From positions 1 through 45,785 of the forward strand of contig JARXAF010000193.1 in assembly GCA_029865985.1 (NCBI GenBank): DNA of 45,785 bases, written 5' to 3'. Source of the DNA: Verrucomicrobiota bacterium (GTDB lineage: Bacteria; Verrucomicrobiota; Verrucomicrobiia; Limisphaerales; UBA9464). How positions within the stretch are numbered: position 1 is the stretch's first letter; each line of letters starts with the position of its first letter. Both the position numbers and the translations under genes were made by a program. The notes beneath the pieces are model-generated. The model was not told where the DNA came from. It did no database searches and was given only the letters and a program-made list of their open reading frames with translations. This document shows positions 25,675-33,436 of this stretch, in pieces.

Positions 25675-26553
25675 CTAAGTCTGTCTTTCGGCCGCGGTGA
25701 CGGTGTTGGCCAAGAGCATGGCGATGGTCATCGGACCCACCCCTCCCGGGTTCGGCGTGATCCATAGACATTTGGGCTGAACCTCAGCAAAAGCAACGTC
25801 GCCTACCAATCGCGTTCCGGTGGGACGAGACGAATCACTGATGCGATTGACACCAACATCAATGACCACGGCACCGTCGCGAACCATGTCGGCCCGCAAG
25901 AACTCCGGCATCCCCATGGCCGCAATCAAAATGTCGGCCCGCTGGCAATGAACAGCGATATCGCGCGTGGCGCTGTGGCAAAGGGTGACCGTGCAATTGG
26001 CCCTCGGAGATTTCTGAATCAAGATCGACGCCATGGGCTTCCCCACGATGTTGCCGCGGCCCAGCACCACCACTTCAGCCCCTTGCAGCGGAACCCGGCT
26101 ACGCACGAGCAGCTCGTGCACTCCAGCGGGAGTGCATGGCAAGAACCCTCCGGCATCACCCAGCATCAGGCGCCCCACATTGACCGGATGAAACCCGTCC
26201 ACGTCTTTGCCCGGCAGAACGGCGGAGTAGATCACGGCCGAATCCATATGCCGCGGCAGCGGAGCCTGAACCAAAATGCCATGACACAGCGGGTCTGCGT
26301 TCAAGCGGGCGATCAGGGCGAGCAGCTCGGCCTGGGTGGTCTTCTCGGGCAGCACCGTGGTGTGGGATTGAATCCCCAGTTCCCGGGCCTTCTTCTCCTT
26401 CATGCCGACATAGACCTGAGAGGCCGGATCTTCCCCGACCCGAATGAAAGCCAAACCCGGTTGGACGCCGCGATGCTTCAAGGTGGAAACCCGAACCAAG
26501 GTTTCCTGATGGATGTCGGCCGCGATGGCACGACCGTCGATGAGATTGTTCAT
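25675..26553 (-). CDS. folD: Bifunctional methylenetetrahydrofolate dehydrogenase/cyclohydrolase FolD
   Basis: 292 residues. Motifs of FolD: FIRVGEDPASQVYVGMKEKK (active-site Tyr and Lys: YVxxKxK variant), GILVQAPLPRHMD, GKDVDGFHPVNVGRLMLG, PCTPAGVHELL, VVLGRGNIVGKPMA (NADP site, usually GRSxIVGxP; here GRGNIVGKP) and the end ITPNPGGVGPMTIAMLLANT. It interconverts methylene-, methenyl- and formyl-tetrahydrofolate in the cytoplasm. AGGA lies about 10 nt before the ATG. Third gene of a likely rluB-SH3-folD unit (30 bp after the SH3 gene). Confidence 0.96.
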   Translation of the reverse strand: MNNLIDGRAIAADIHQETLVRVSTLKHRGVQPGLAFIRVGEDPASQVYVGMKEKKARELGIQSHTTVLPEKTTQAELLALIARLNADPLCHGILVQAPLPRHMDSAVIYSAVLPGKDVDGFHPVNVGRLMLGDAGGFLPCTPAGVHELLVRSRVPLQGAEVVVLGRGNIVGKPMASILIQKSPRANCTVTLCHSATRDIAVHCQRADILIAAMGMPEFLRADMVRDGAVVIDVGVNRISDSSRPTGTRLVGDVAFAEVQPKCLWITPNPGGVGPMTIAMLLANTVTAAERQT

Positions 26554-26583
26554 GGGATGAATCCTGCCGCTCGAAGCTTTCCC

Positions 26584-27582
26584 TCAGCGGGCAGAAGCTT
26601 CTTCGATAGACTGCACGCGCAGGATGACTTGGGTCCGGTAGCGCGGATCCACATATTCCTCGGCGATCACCCGAACGGTCTTGCCCCGAAATCCGCTGAC
26701 CGGCGTCTGGGTGTCCTTCTGATCCAGCAAGAAGCCCAACATTCCCTCGCCGCGCTGAGGGCTGCGCAGTTGATAATGAGATGGAGACTGCGGCTCGAGG
26801 CTTCGGACGACTTTCCCCACCCGGCTGACAATGCGAACCTTCTCGGAATACTGGATGGACGACTGGGCTGAACCACCGCCCGATTCACGACCTTCCGGCT
26901 CCATCGTCACCGGAGCGACCGCGACCGGGGCCGGCGGAGTCACCGGGACAGGAACAGAAACCGGAGGGGGCACTACCGGGGCTGACACCGGGGGCACAAC
27001 GGCCACGGCGGGTTTGGAATTGTTGGCAATGGGAGCAGCGAAAGAAACCGGATCACCATCGGCGGGAAGGATTCCACCGGTCTTGAGCGCAGCCACCTGG
27101 GGCGGGCGCGTGCCTGAGCTTTCGATGAACTGGGACCCTACGTAAGCTGACAAACCGGCGGGCGGCTCTACTTGCAACCAGCCGTCGGATTCACGGATCT
27201 CGGTCAGCGTAGCCCCTTTCTTGAGCACTCCCAGCTCGCCGTAATTACGGCCCGGCCCCACCCGCAGACGGGCTTCGGGAGCCTTGATTTGGTGAGCAGC
27301 CCGGTCGACCAAGGGCGCATAAACCCACACCGCAACCTTCGACGGCAGGGCGATCCGAGTGAAACCATCCTTGGCGCTCCCTTGAGTTTCCAGCGTCTCA
27401 CCACGCTTCATCCAGACCAGGACTTCGCCATCCAGGGAGGGTTGCGAGCGGATGTTGACCCGGTCGCCGCGGATCACAACGGTGTCCGCCAAGGCAGGGA
27501 TCACGCACGTCAGTGCGGCGAGAAACAGGGATCGAGGACGAGGACTGAAGGACAAAAGGGCCAAAACGGACGAGCAATTCAT
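26584..27582 (-). CDS. Exported SH3b-domain protein with Pro-rich linker
   Basis: 332 residues from MNCSSVLAL; its ATG overlaps the rluB stop (ATGA 27579-27582), which fixes the start over the upstream alternative at 27630. A signal sequence (RSLFLAALTCVIPALA) is followed by two bacterial SH3 domains (VVIRGDRVNIRSQPSLDGEV; EARLRVGPGRNYGELGVLKK), a Pro/Val linker (about residues 185-225) and a C-terminal domain with VRIVSRVGKVVRSLEPQSPS and KTVRVIAEEYVDPRYRTQVI. SH3b pairs usually bind peptidoglycan or other wall ligands; a periplasmic wall-associated role is inferred. Confidence 0.85.
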   Translation of the reverse strand: MNCSSVLALLSFSPRPRSLFLAALTCVIPALADTVVIRGDRVNIRSQPSLDGEVLVWMKRGETLETQGSAKDGFTRIALPSKVAVWVYAPLVDRAAHQIKAPEARLRVGPGRNYGELGVLKKGATLTEIRESDGWLQVEPPAGLSAYVGSQFIESSGTRPPQVAALKTGGILPADGDPVSFAAPIANNSKPAVAVVPPVSAPVVPPPVSVPVPVTPPAPVAVAPVTMEPEGRESGGGSAQSSIQYSEKVRIVSRVGKVVRSLEPQSPSHYQLRSPQRGEGMLGFLLDQKDTQTPVSGFRGKTVRVIAEEYVDPRYRTQVILRVQSIEEASAR

Positions 27583-28295
27583 GCGTTCGAAAGCAATGAC
27601 CGGATTTCGGTCGGCGTCAATGCGCGCCACTTGCCCAGAGGCAATTCTCCCAACTTGATGGGTCCAATCTGGGTTCGACGCAACTCGGCGACGGTGTGGC
27701 CCAGAACTTCGAAAAGTCGGCGGATTTCCCGATTCTTACCCTGAGACAACTCCAACTCCACCACGCTGTGGGAGTTGTTGGCATCCACCAATCGAGCCCG
27801 TTCGGCCTTCAAAAGATCTCCCTCGTGCTCAACGCCTTGGGTGAAGCGGGTCAGTTGCGAGGACTCCAGGCGCCCTTCGACCACAGCCACGTATTTCTTG
27901 CGCACTCCGTAACGCGGGTGGGTGAGCTTCAGCGAGAATTCGCCATCATTGGTGAGGAAAATCAGCCCCTGGCTGTCCCGGTCCAAGCGACCCACCGTGA
28001 ACAAGTTGGACCACTCGGCAGGCAGCAATTGGCCGACCACGCGACGTGTTTCGGGATCGGTCCGGGTGCAAATGAAGCCCGGCGGCTTGTTGAGCGCGAT
28101 GTAGAGCTTCTTGCGCGCCCGAACCGGACGGCCTTCCGCCGCCACCGTGTCATGAACCGGATCCACCTTGGATCCCAATTCGGTGACCACGCGTCCATTG
28201 ACCGTCACCACGCCACGGGCAATCAACTTCTCGGAGGCGCGCCGGGAGGCGACACCGGCATCGGCTAGGAACTTCTGAAGGCGAACAGTGGGCAT
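27579..28295 (-). CDS. RluB/RsuA-type ribosomal pseudouridine synthase
   Basis: 238 residues. N-terminal S4 RNA-binding domain (RLQKFLADAGVASRRASEKL, then RGVVTVNGRVVTELGSKVDP) and the RsuA-family catalytic motif GRLDRDSQGLIFLTNDGEF with the catalytic Asp, followed by LTHPRYGVRKKYVAVVEGRL and the C-terminal SQGKNREIRRLFEVLGHTV. This is the RluB/RluE/RluF/RsuA group that makes pseudouridine in rRNA. Length and the S4 domain favour an RluB-like 23S enzyme; exact site not determinable. Confidence 0.93.
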   Translation of the reverse strand: MPTVRLQKFLADAGVASRRASEKLIARGVVTVNGRVVTELGSKVDPVHDTVAAEGRPVRARKKLYIALNKPPGFICTRTDPETRRVVGQLLPAEWSNLFTVGRLDRDSQGLIFLTNDGEFSLKLTHPRYGVRKKYVAVVEGRLESSQLTRFTQGVEHEGDLLKAERARLVDANNSHSVVELELSQGKNREIRRLFEVLGHTVAELRRTQIGPIKLGELPLGKWRALTPTEIRSLLSNA

Positions 28296-28313
28296 GGGAT
28301 GGGGGAAAATCGC

Positions 28314-28355
28314 GACGCCGATTGCGGGTTTTCTACATCACCCACAATCGGCGTC
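28314..28355. repeat. Inverted repeat between rluB and the small basic protein gene
   Basis: GACGCCGATTG (28314-28324) pairs with CAATCGGCGTC (28345-28355), 11 bp perfect, extended by GGGT/ACCC inside after one mismatch, with a 10-nt loop. It stands about 145 bp after the small basic protein stop and 18 bp before the rluB start (minus strand). A T-poor tail follows on either strand, so it may be a terminator with weak U tract, a processing site or an operator. Confidence 0.5.
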
Positions 28356-28499
28356 TTTGAGAATGGCGTCCTGAACTCGACGTCAAGGGGATGGACGTCT
28401 TGGGAATGAACGTCCTAGGAATTGGGGCCAAAGCCCGTCACTGGAAGCCTGCCATTGATGATCGCATGGCGGATTCCTCCAGTCGGACCGGCCACCGCA

Positions 28500-28655
28500 T
28501 TACTCCGGCGGACGGGTCTTGCGCAGACCGGTCACACGGTCGCCTTCCTTCCACTGGGAACGGCCCTTGAGAACGGCGACGCGCTCAAAGCGCTTGAGAA
28601 CATTACGTTTGGCCCCGGTGGTCCCGGAGGCGCGGAGGCTGTTGTGCTGCGACAT
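28500..28655 (-). CDS. Small basic protein (Verrucomicrobia/Chlamydiae type, 51 aa)
   Basis: 51 residues from the ATG at 28655: MSQHNSLRASGTTGAKRNVL, KRFERVAVLKGRSQWKEGDR, then VTGLRKTRPPE. Strongly basic (about 14 Lys/Arg). The pattern 'S-L--------RNVLkR-ERi-kLk---kW-eg-----GLpK' is the short basic protein I recall as TIGR04137, widespread in Verrucomicrobia and Chlamydiae, function not established (a ribosome or RNA link has been suggested from size and charge). The longer reading of the frame to 28826 adds residues without similarity. The leader lacks a Shine-Dalgarno sequence. It is easily missed by gene finders. Confidence 0.8.
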   Translation of the reverse strand: MSQHNSLRASGTTGAKRNVLKRFERVAVLKGRSQWKEGDRVTGLRKTRPPE

Positions 28656-28877
28656 AAAATCGGATGTTCCGCTGACGACGATACAGGCCCCTCGAATGGG
28701 CCGACCGCAACCAGCGAGCCCGTGGTTGTAGCGGGAGGCGCAGGAGTTGCAAACCGGATTTTTCAGAGAAATCGCAATCGCAGTCCCAACACGGATCTGA
28801 AAACCGATCCAAAACAAGCCTGCCAAGACTCACTTTCCGGATGGTTTCCACACCATTCCGGAGGGATGGTCAGCGCC

Positions 28878-29852
28878 ATGCCGCTGGTGGCCCGATCAAC
28901 CTTCCGCCCACTACTGGGGCTGGGAAATGCCCACCTGCAAACCCTTCTTCCGGCCATCGCCCGGCGGCTGCCCCCATTGCCCTGGTCTCGCGAACGCCTC
29001 GAATTGGAAGACGGGGATTTCCTCGATCTGGATTGGCTGAACCCGGGCCAGCGGAGGTTGCTCATTGTTTCTCACGGTCTGGAAGGCCACTCCCGCCGAC
29101 CTTACGTCGCAGGATTGGCCCGGGCCGCGAGCCGACGCGGCTGGTCGGTGCTGGCGTGGAACTTCCGCGGCTGCTCCGGCGAACTCAACCGCCTGCCCCG
29201 CTTCTACCACAGCGGCGCCTCCGAAGACCTGGCGGCCGTCGTGAAGCACACCGTGCAAACCCACCATTTTAAATCCATCGCAGTCGCCGGATTCAGCCTG
29301 GGCGGCAATTTGACGCTCAAATACCTCGGCGAACACCACCCCTCCAGCGCAGCCATCGCTGCGGGAGTTGCCCTCTCCACTCCTTGCGATCTGGCCGCGT
29401 CATCCGCTGCCATGGAAGCGGCGCACGTCCGGCCTTACATGGCTCGATTCCAAAGGGACATCCTTCGCAAGTGGGGCCTCAAGAGGACGCTGTTTCCGGG
29501 ACTGATCCCAGAGATCGATCCTCGCCGGCAGCGCACCTTCCGACAAATCGACAACGCCTTCACCGCCCCGATGCATGGATTCGCCAATGCGGAGGAATAT
29601 TGGCGAAGGTGTTCGGCCAACGCCTTCCTCCCCTTCATTCAGGTGCCGACCTTGATCCTGAATGCCGCGGACGACCCGTTTCTCGCGCCGAATTGCTTCC
29701 CCCGAGAGTTCGCTGCCCAGAGCAGCCGGATTCATTTGGAGGTTCCAGACCATGGGGGACATGTGGGCTTCATGGACCGCTGGGGTTCTCAAGCCGATCT
29801 TTGGTCGGAGGTTCGGACGCTGGATTTTCTGGAGCCCTTCTGCGGGTGCTGA
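28878..29852 (+). CDS. YheT-type alpha/beta hydrolase
   Basis: About 324 residues. FRPLLGLGNAHLQTLLPAI is the typical YheT/ABHD1-3 start (F-P---l-n-HlqTl-p). Oxyanion strand LLIVSHGLEGHSRRPYVAGL, nucleophile elbow IAVAGFSLGGNLTLKYLGE, acid in LILNAADDPFLAP and catalytic His in EVPDHGGHVGFMD are all present. Probably a carboxylesterase or lipid hydrolase. ATGs at 28866 and 28878 are both possible; GGAGGG at 28860-28865 is well placed only for 28878. The open frame upstream of this to 28422 overlaps the small basic protein and is not coding. Confidence 0.9.
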   Translation: MPLVARSTFRPLLGLGNAHLQTLLPAIARRLPPLPWSRERLELEDGDFLDLDWLNPGQRRLLIVSHGLEGHSRRPYVAGLARAASRRGWSVLAWNFRGCSGELNRLPRFYHSGASEDLAAVVKHTVQTHHFKSIAVAGFSLGGNLTLKYLGEHHPSSAAIAAGVALSTPCDLAASSAAMEAAHVRPYMARFQRDILRKWGLKRTLFPGLIPEIDPRRQRTFRQIDNAFTAPMHGFANAEEYWRRCSANAFLPFIQVPTLILNAADDPFLAPNCFPREFAAQSSRIHLEVPDHGGHVGFMDRWGSQADLWSEVRTLDFLEPFCGC

Positions 29853-29926
29853 TCTCTGGCTGGTGGTCTCAAGATTCCTGCCCCGTCTCGCAAGGCAACC
29901 CAAACGCAGACTGCAAAGAGGGTGCG

Positions 29927-31321
29927 ATGAGGACTTGCCAATCCGTCACAATCGTCCATGTACGCCGGGTGCCTCACCGACTCTTGCTCGCGTTGTGCCT
30001 GTGGGTCAGCCCATTGGTGGCTGAAGACTGGCCCCGACTCCTCGGGCCACGGCTCAATGCCACCAGTTCTGAGACCGGACTCCTGACCCGCATCCCCAGC
30101 AATGGCCCTCCGGTGCGATGGGACAAAGCCATCGGTACCGGATATGCCGCGCCGTCGGTGGCCCATGGCCGGGTATTCCTCTTCCACCGGCAAGGAAACC
30201 AGGAACTCACCGAAGCCTGGGATGCTCGAACCGGCGACCCGATTTGGAAACACACCCAGCCCAGCGCCTACCGCGACCCTTATGGCTACAACAACGGACC
30301 ACGCTGCGCCCCCATCATCGACGATCACCGTGTCTACACCTTCGGGGCGGAGGGTCTCCTGACCTGTCTTGATGCCGAGACGGGAAAACAGCTCTGGCAA
30401 CGCAACACGGCCGAGGAATTCGAAATTCCCAACGCCTTCTTCGGAGTCGGCAGCACCCCGTTGATGGAAGGCGGAAAACTCTGGATCATGGTGGGTGGCC
30501 AACCCAATGCCACGGTGATTGCTGTGGATCCGAAGACAGGGAAAACCCTTTTGGAATCCGTCGGTGAGAAGAACTGGACCGGCCAACCCATGCTGGGATG
30601 GCCCGGTGACCGGACCGTCCAGTGGCGTCGTTGGGAGAAGACGGCCAGCTACGCTTCCTTGATCGCCTCGGAGATCCACGGGCGACGTGTGATTCATGCC
30701 CTGACCCGTCAAGGACTGGCAGTGCTCGACCCCAAGGATGGGCAGGTGCTTTTCAGCCGCTGGTTCCGGGCCCGCGTGGACGACTCGGTGAACGCCATGA
30801 CCCCAGTGGTCATCGGCAATGACGTCCTCATCTCCAGCGCCTATTACCGATCGGGATCGGTGCTGCTGCGCGGAAGCCCAGGAGCCACCAACTTCACGGA
30901 GGTCTGGTCGGGCCTTGGATTGGAAATGCACTGGAGCCAGCCCATTCGGGTGGGTTCCCACCTCTACGGATTCAGCGGACGCAATGAGCCCGATGCGATC
31001 CTGCGCTGCGTTGAATATGAGACCGGCAAGGTGGCCTGGGAACGCAGCGAACGCTGGCCGCCCCACAGCGCGGAACAGCCCCCGGTGTTTGGTCGCGGCT
31101 CGTTCATCCTCATTGAAGGGCGACTCCTAGCCCTGGGTGAAGGCGGCTTGCTCGGGCTCTTCCAACCTAGCCCGGAACGGTGCGAGGAACTGGGTCGCTG
31201 GCAAGTCCCCTCGCTGCATTATCCGTGCTGGGCAGGGCCGGTTCTTTCGGGCGGTCTGGTCTACTTACGCAGCGAAGACCACTTGGTTTGCCTCGACCTC
31301 CGTGCCAACCCAAAACGTTGA
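29927..31321 (+). CDS. Exported PQQ-type beta-propeller (BamB-like) protein
   Basis: 464 residues from the ATG at 29927, which has GAGGG 8 nt upstream. Signal peptide RVPHRLLLALCLWVSPLVA. Repeated PQQ-like blades: AWDARTGDPIWKHTQPSA, LTCLDAETGKQLWQRNTAEE, VIAVDPKTGKTLLESVG, VLDPKDGQVLFSRWF, VEYETGKVAWERSER. No PQQ-dehydrogenase catalytic residues recognised, so it is a binding or scaffold propeller, as is common in Verrucomicrobia and Planctomycetes. A reading from 29384 would run through the hydrolase gene and is rejected. Confidence 0.88.
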   Translation: MRTCQSVTIVHVRRVPHRLLLALCLWVSPLVAEDWPRLLGPRLNATSSETGLLTRIPSNGPPVRWDKAIGTGYAAPSVAHGRVFLFHRQGNQELTEAWDARTGDPIWKHTQPSAYRDPYGYNNGPRCAPIIDDHRVYTFGAEGLLTCLDAETGKQLWQRNTAEEFEIPNAFFGVGSTPLMEGGKLWIMVGGQPNATVIAVDPKTGKTLLESVGEKNWTGQPMLGWPGDRTVQWRRWEKTASYASLIASEIHGRRVIHALTRQGLAVLDPKDGQVLFSRWFRARVDDSVNAMTPVVIGNDVLISSAYYRSGSVLLRGSPGATNFTEVWSGLGLEMHWSQPIRVGSHLYGFSGRNEPDAILRCVEYETGKVAWERSERWPPHSAEQPPVFGRGSFILIEGRLLALGEGGLLGLFQPSPERCEELGRWQVPSLHYPCWAGPVLSGGLVYLRSEDHLVCLDLRANPKR

Positions 31322-31381
31322 ACTCCGGATTATTTCGACTCAGTGACCGATTCGACTCATCGATCCTTTCAACCCGCGCCC

Positions 31382-31852
31382 ATGGATCCGTGGCCATCTC
31401 CTGAAATCCGCCACCGACTCGACCTCGCCTTGAACAGCCACAGGCACTGGACTGGCCGCGATTTGGTTCCCGGTCTGGCTCCCTCAGGCGACGACGCGCG
31501 ATACCAGACGCTGTGGTCCATGCCGCGAGTGCTCGTGTCTCACGGAATCCAGGAGGATCCGGTGTTCTGGTTCGGAAACCAGGCGGCCCTTACCCTCTGG
31601 GAACTGGATTGGGCATCCTTCACCCGCACGCCCTCCCGCTACACCGCCGAAGCACCCTTGCGCGATGAACGGGCCCGACTCTTGGATCAAGTCACGCGCC
31701 ACGGGTTCATTGACGATTACGCCGGGATACGCATTTCTCGAACCGGAAAACGCTTCCGAATCCGACAGGCCGTGGTGTGGAATCTGCGCGACGAACGCGG
31801 TGATTTGGCCGGACAGGCCGCCTCGTTCACCGATTGGGAATTTCTCACATGA
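31382..31852 (+). CDS. MEKHLA-domain protein
   Basis: 156 residues from the ATG at 31382 (a GTG at 31343 would add 13). PRVLVSHGIQEDPVFWFGNQ, AALTLWELDWASFTRTPSRY, TAEAPLRDERARLLDQVTRH, GFIDDYAGIRISRTGKRFRI and AVVWNLRDERGDLAGQAASF fit the MEKHLA domain, a PAS-related fold found alone in bacteria and at the end of plant HD-ZIP III proteins, presumed to sense a small ligand. The stop overlaps the start of a CoA-binding protein (ATGA 31849-31852), so the two proteins are made together. Confidence 0.85.
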   Translation: MDPWPSPEIRHRLDLALNSHRHWTGRDLVPGLAPSGDDARYQTLWSMPRVLVSHGIQEDPVFWFGNQAALTLWELDWASFTRTPSRYTAEAPLRDERARLLDQVTRHGFIDDYAGIRISRTGKRFRIRQAVVWNLRDERGDLAGQAASFTDWEFLT

Positions 31853-32223
31853 AGACCGCCGCCATCCTTGGAGCCTCTGCCGACTCTGCCAAATTTGGAC
31901 ACAAAGCCGTGCTGGCCTACGCCCGACAGGGCTACGCGGTCTGGCCGGTGAACCCCAAGGAATCCCAGATCGCCGGCCACCCTGCCTATCGAGACCTCGC
32001 ATCACTGCCGGGCCGACCGGATGTGATCAGTGTGTATTTGCCCCCTCCGGTCCTCTTGAACCAGCTGCCTGCGATCGCCAACCGAGGATGCGACGAGCTC
32101 TGGCTCAATCCCGGCACCGACAGTCTGGAGGTCGTTGCCGAGGCCGAACGCCTGGGTCTGCCCATTATCCGCGCGTGCAGCATCGTTGGACTGGGTCTGT
32201 CCCCAGCCCAGCTGGGCGCTTGA
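31849..32223 (+). CDS. CoA-binding domain protein (YccU type)
   Basis: 124 residues from MKTAAILG. Rossmann start AAILGASADSAKFGHKAVLA, YARQGYAVWPVNPKESQIAG, then DVISVYLPPPVLLNQLPAIA and ELWLNPGTDSLEVVAEAERL match the stand-alone CoA_binding_2 (YccU) family that resembles the N-terminal domain of succinyl-CoA synthetase alpha. The usual family end with 'C' and 'H' near 'GPCRMVEYRRL' is changed to RACSIVGLGLSPAQLGA. Function not established. Confidence 0.88.
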   Translation: MKTAAILGASADSAKFGHKAVLAYARQGYAVWPVNPKESQIAGHPAYRDLASLPGRPDVISVYLPPPVLLNQLPAIANRGCDELWLNPGTDSLEVVAEAERLGLPIIRACSIVGLGLSPAQLGA

Positions 32224-32292
32224 GACCTTGTGCATCCTGGCCGCCTTCACACTAGGGCTGGACTGCCGGCGCCGTTGGGCTTCACTCGAGCA

Positions 32293-33435
32293 ATGGCTTC
32301 CCTGACTCACACGCTCATGACTGCCGCTGCCTTGGCCGCCCTGCCCCTCTCTGCTGCAAAACACCTGCTCTACGTCGGCACCTATACCGGTCCGAAGAGC
32401 GAGGGTATTTATGCGTTCCGCTATGATGACCGCAACGGGACCGCCGAACCACTCGGGCTGGCGGCCAAGTCGGCCAATCCCAGCTTTTTGGCCATTCACC
32501 CCAATGGTCGATTCCTGTACGCGGTGAATGAGACCGACCAATGGCAGGGCAAGCCCGGCGGGTCGGTCAGTGCCTTCGCCATCGACACCGCCACCGGAAA
32601 ACTCCGGGAACTCAGCCAGCAGTCGACCCTGGGCGGAAGCCCCTGCCATTTGTCGGTGGACGCCAGTGGGCACCATGTCCTGGTGGCCAATTACGGGGGC
32701 GGCAGCGTGTTGTCCCTGCCCATCCAACCCGATGGAGGTCTGGCCCAACACACCTTCTTTGCGCAGCACACCGGCAGCAGCGTGAACTCCGCACGCCAGA
32801 AGGAACCGCACGCTCATTCGGTGAACTTATCGCCGAACAACCGGTTCGCCTATGTCGCCGACCTGGGAACCGACCGCATCCATCACTACACCTTCGACCC
32901 GGCCAAAGGGCTGACCGCGGTCACCCCCAACCTCGACACACGACTGTCCCCGGGCAGCGGCCCCCGCCATTTCACCTTCAGCCCCGACGGCCATCACGCG
33001 TATGTCATCAATGAGATGACCTGCACGGTGACCGGCTTCCGATACGAACCCGCCACTGGAAAACTGTCCGAGGTGGGATCGGTTTCCACGGTCCCGGCCG
33101 GTACGGACATGAACGGTGTTTCAACGGCCGAAGTGAGAGTCCACCCCTCTGGAAAATTCGTCTTCGGTTCAAATCGCGGCCACGATTCCATCGCCGTGTT
33201 TGCGCGCGACACGAAGTCCGGGAAACTCACTCCGGTCGAGGTGCGCAAGATGGGCGGTCAGACCCCAAGAAACTTCACCATCGATCCTTCCGGAAAATTC
33301 CTGCTCGCCGCAGGACAGAGCTCGAACGACATCCACTCATTTCGGATCGATGCGAAGACCGGTCAACTCACACCCACCGAACAACGCTGGGAAGTGGGCT
33401 CCCCAGTGTGCCTGCGGTTTGTGCCGCTGAAGTGA
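32293..33435 (+). CDS. Exported lactonase-family beta-propeller (6-phosphogluconolactonase-like)
   Basis: 380 residues from MASLTHTLM with signal sequence (LMTAAALAALPLSAA). Seven-bladed propeller signature: HLLYVGTYTGPKSEGIYAFR, LAIHPNGRFLYAVNE, CHLSVDASGHHVLVANYGGG, KEPHAHSVNLSPNNRFAYVA, SGPRHFTFSPDGHHAYVINE, EVRVHPSGKFVFGSNRGHDS, RNFTIDPSGKFLLAAGQSSN. These match the YbhE/Pgl lactonase family, including the HxH and Arg-His residues of its active pocket. The signal peptide makes a role in the cytoplasmic pentose phosphate route doubtful; an extracytoplasmic sugar-lactone function is inferred. Its stop lies 1 bp from the convergent manC stop. Confidence 0.9.
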   Translation: MASLTHTLMTAAALAALPLSAAKHLLYVGTYTGPKSEGIYAFRYDDRNGTAEPLGLAAKSANPSFLAIHPNGRFLYAVNETDQWQGKPGGSVSAFAIDTATGKLRELSQQSTLGGSPCHLSVDASGHHVLVANYGGGSVLSLPIQPDGGLAQHTFFAQHTGSSVNSARQKEPHAHSVNLSPNNRFAYVADLGTDRIHHYTFDPAKGLTAVTPNLDTRLSPGSGPRHFTFSPDGHHAYVINEMTCTVTGFRYEPATGKLSEVGSVSTVPAGTDMNGVSTAEVRVHPSGKFVFGSNRGHDSIAVFARDTKSGKLTPVEVRKMGGQTPRNFTIDPSGKFLLAAGQSSNDIHSFRIDAKTGQLTPTEQRWEVGSPVCLRFVPLK

Positions 33436-33436
33436 A

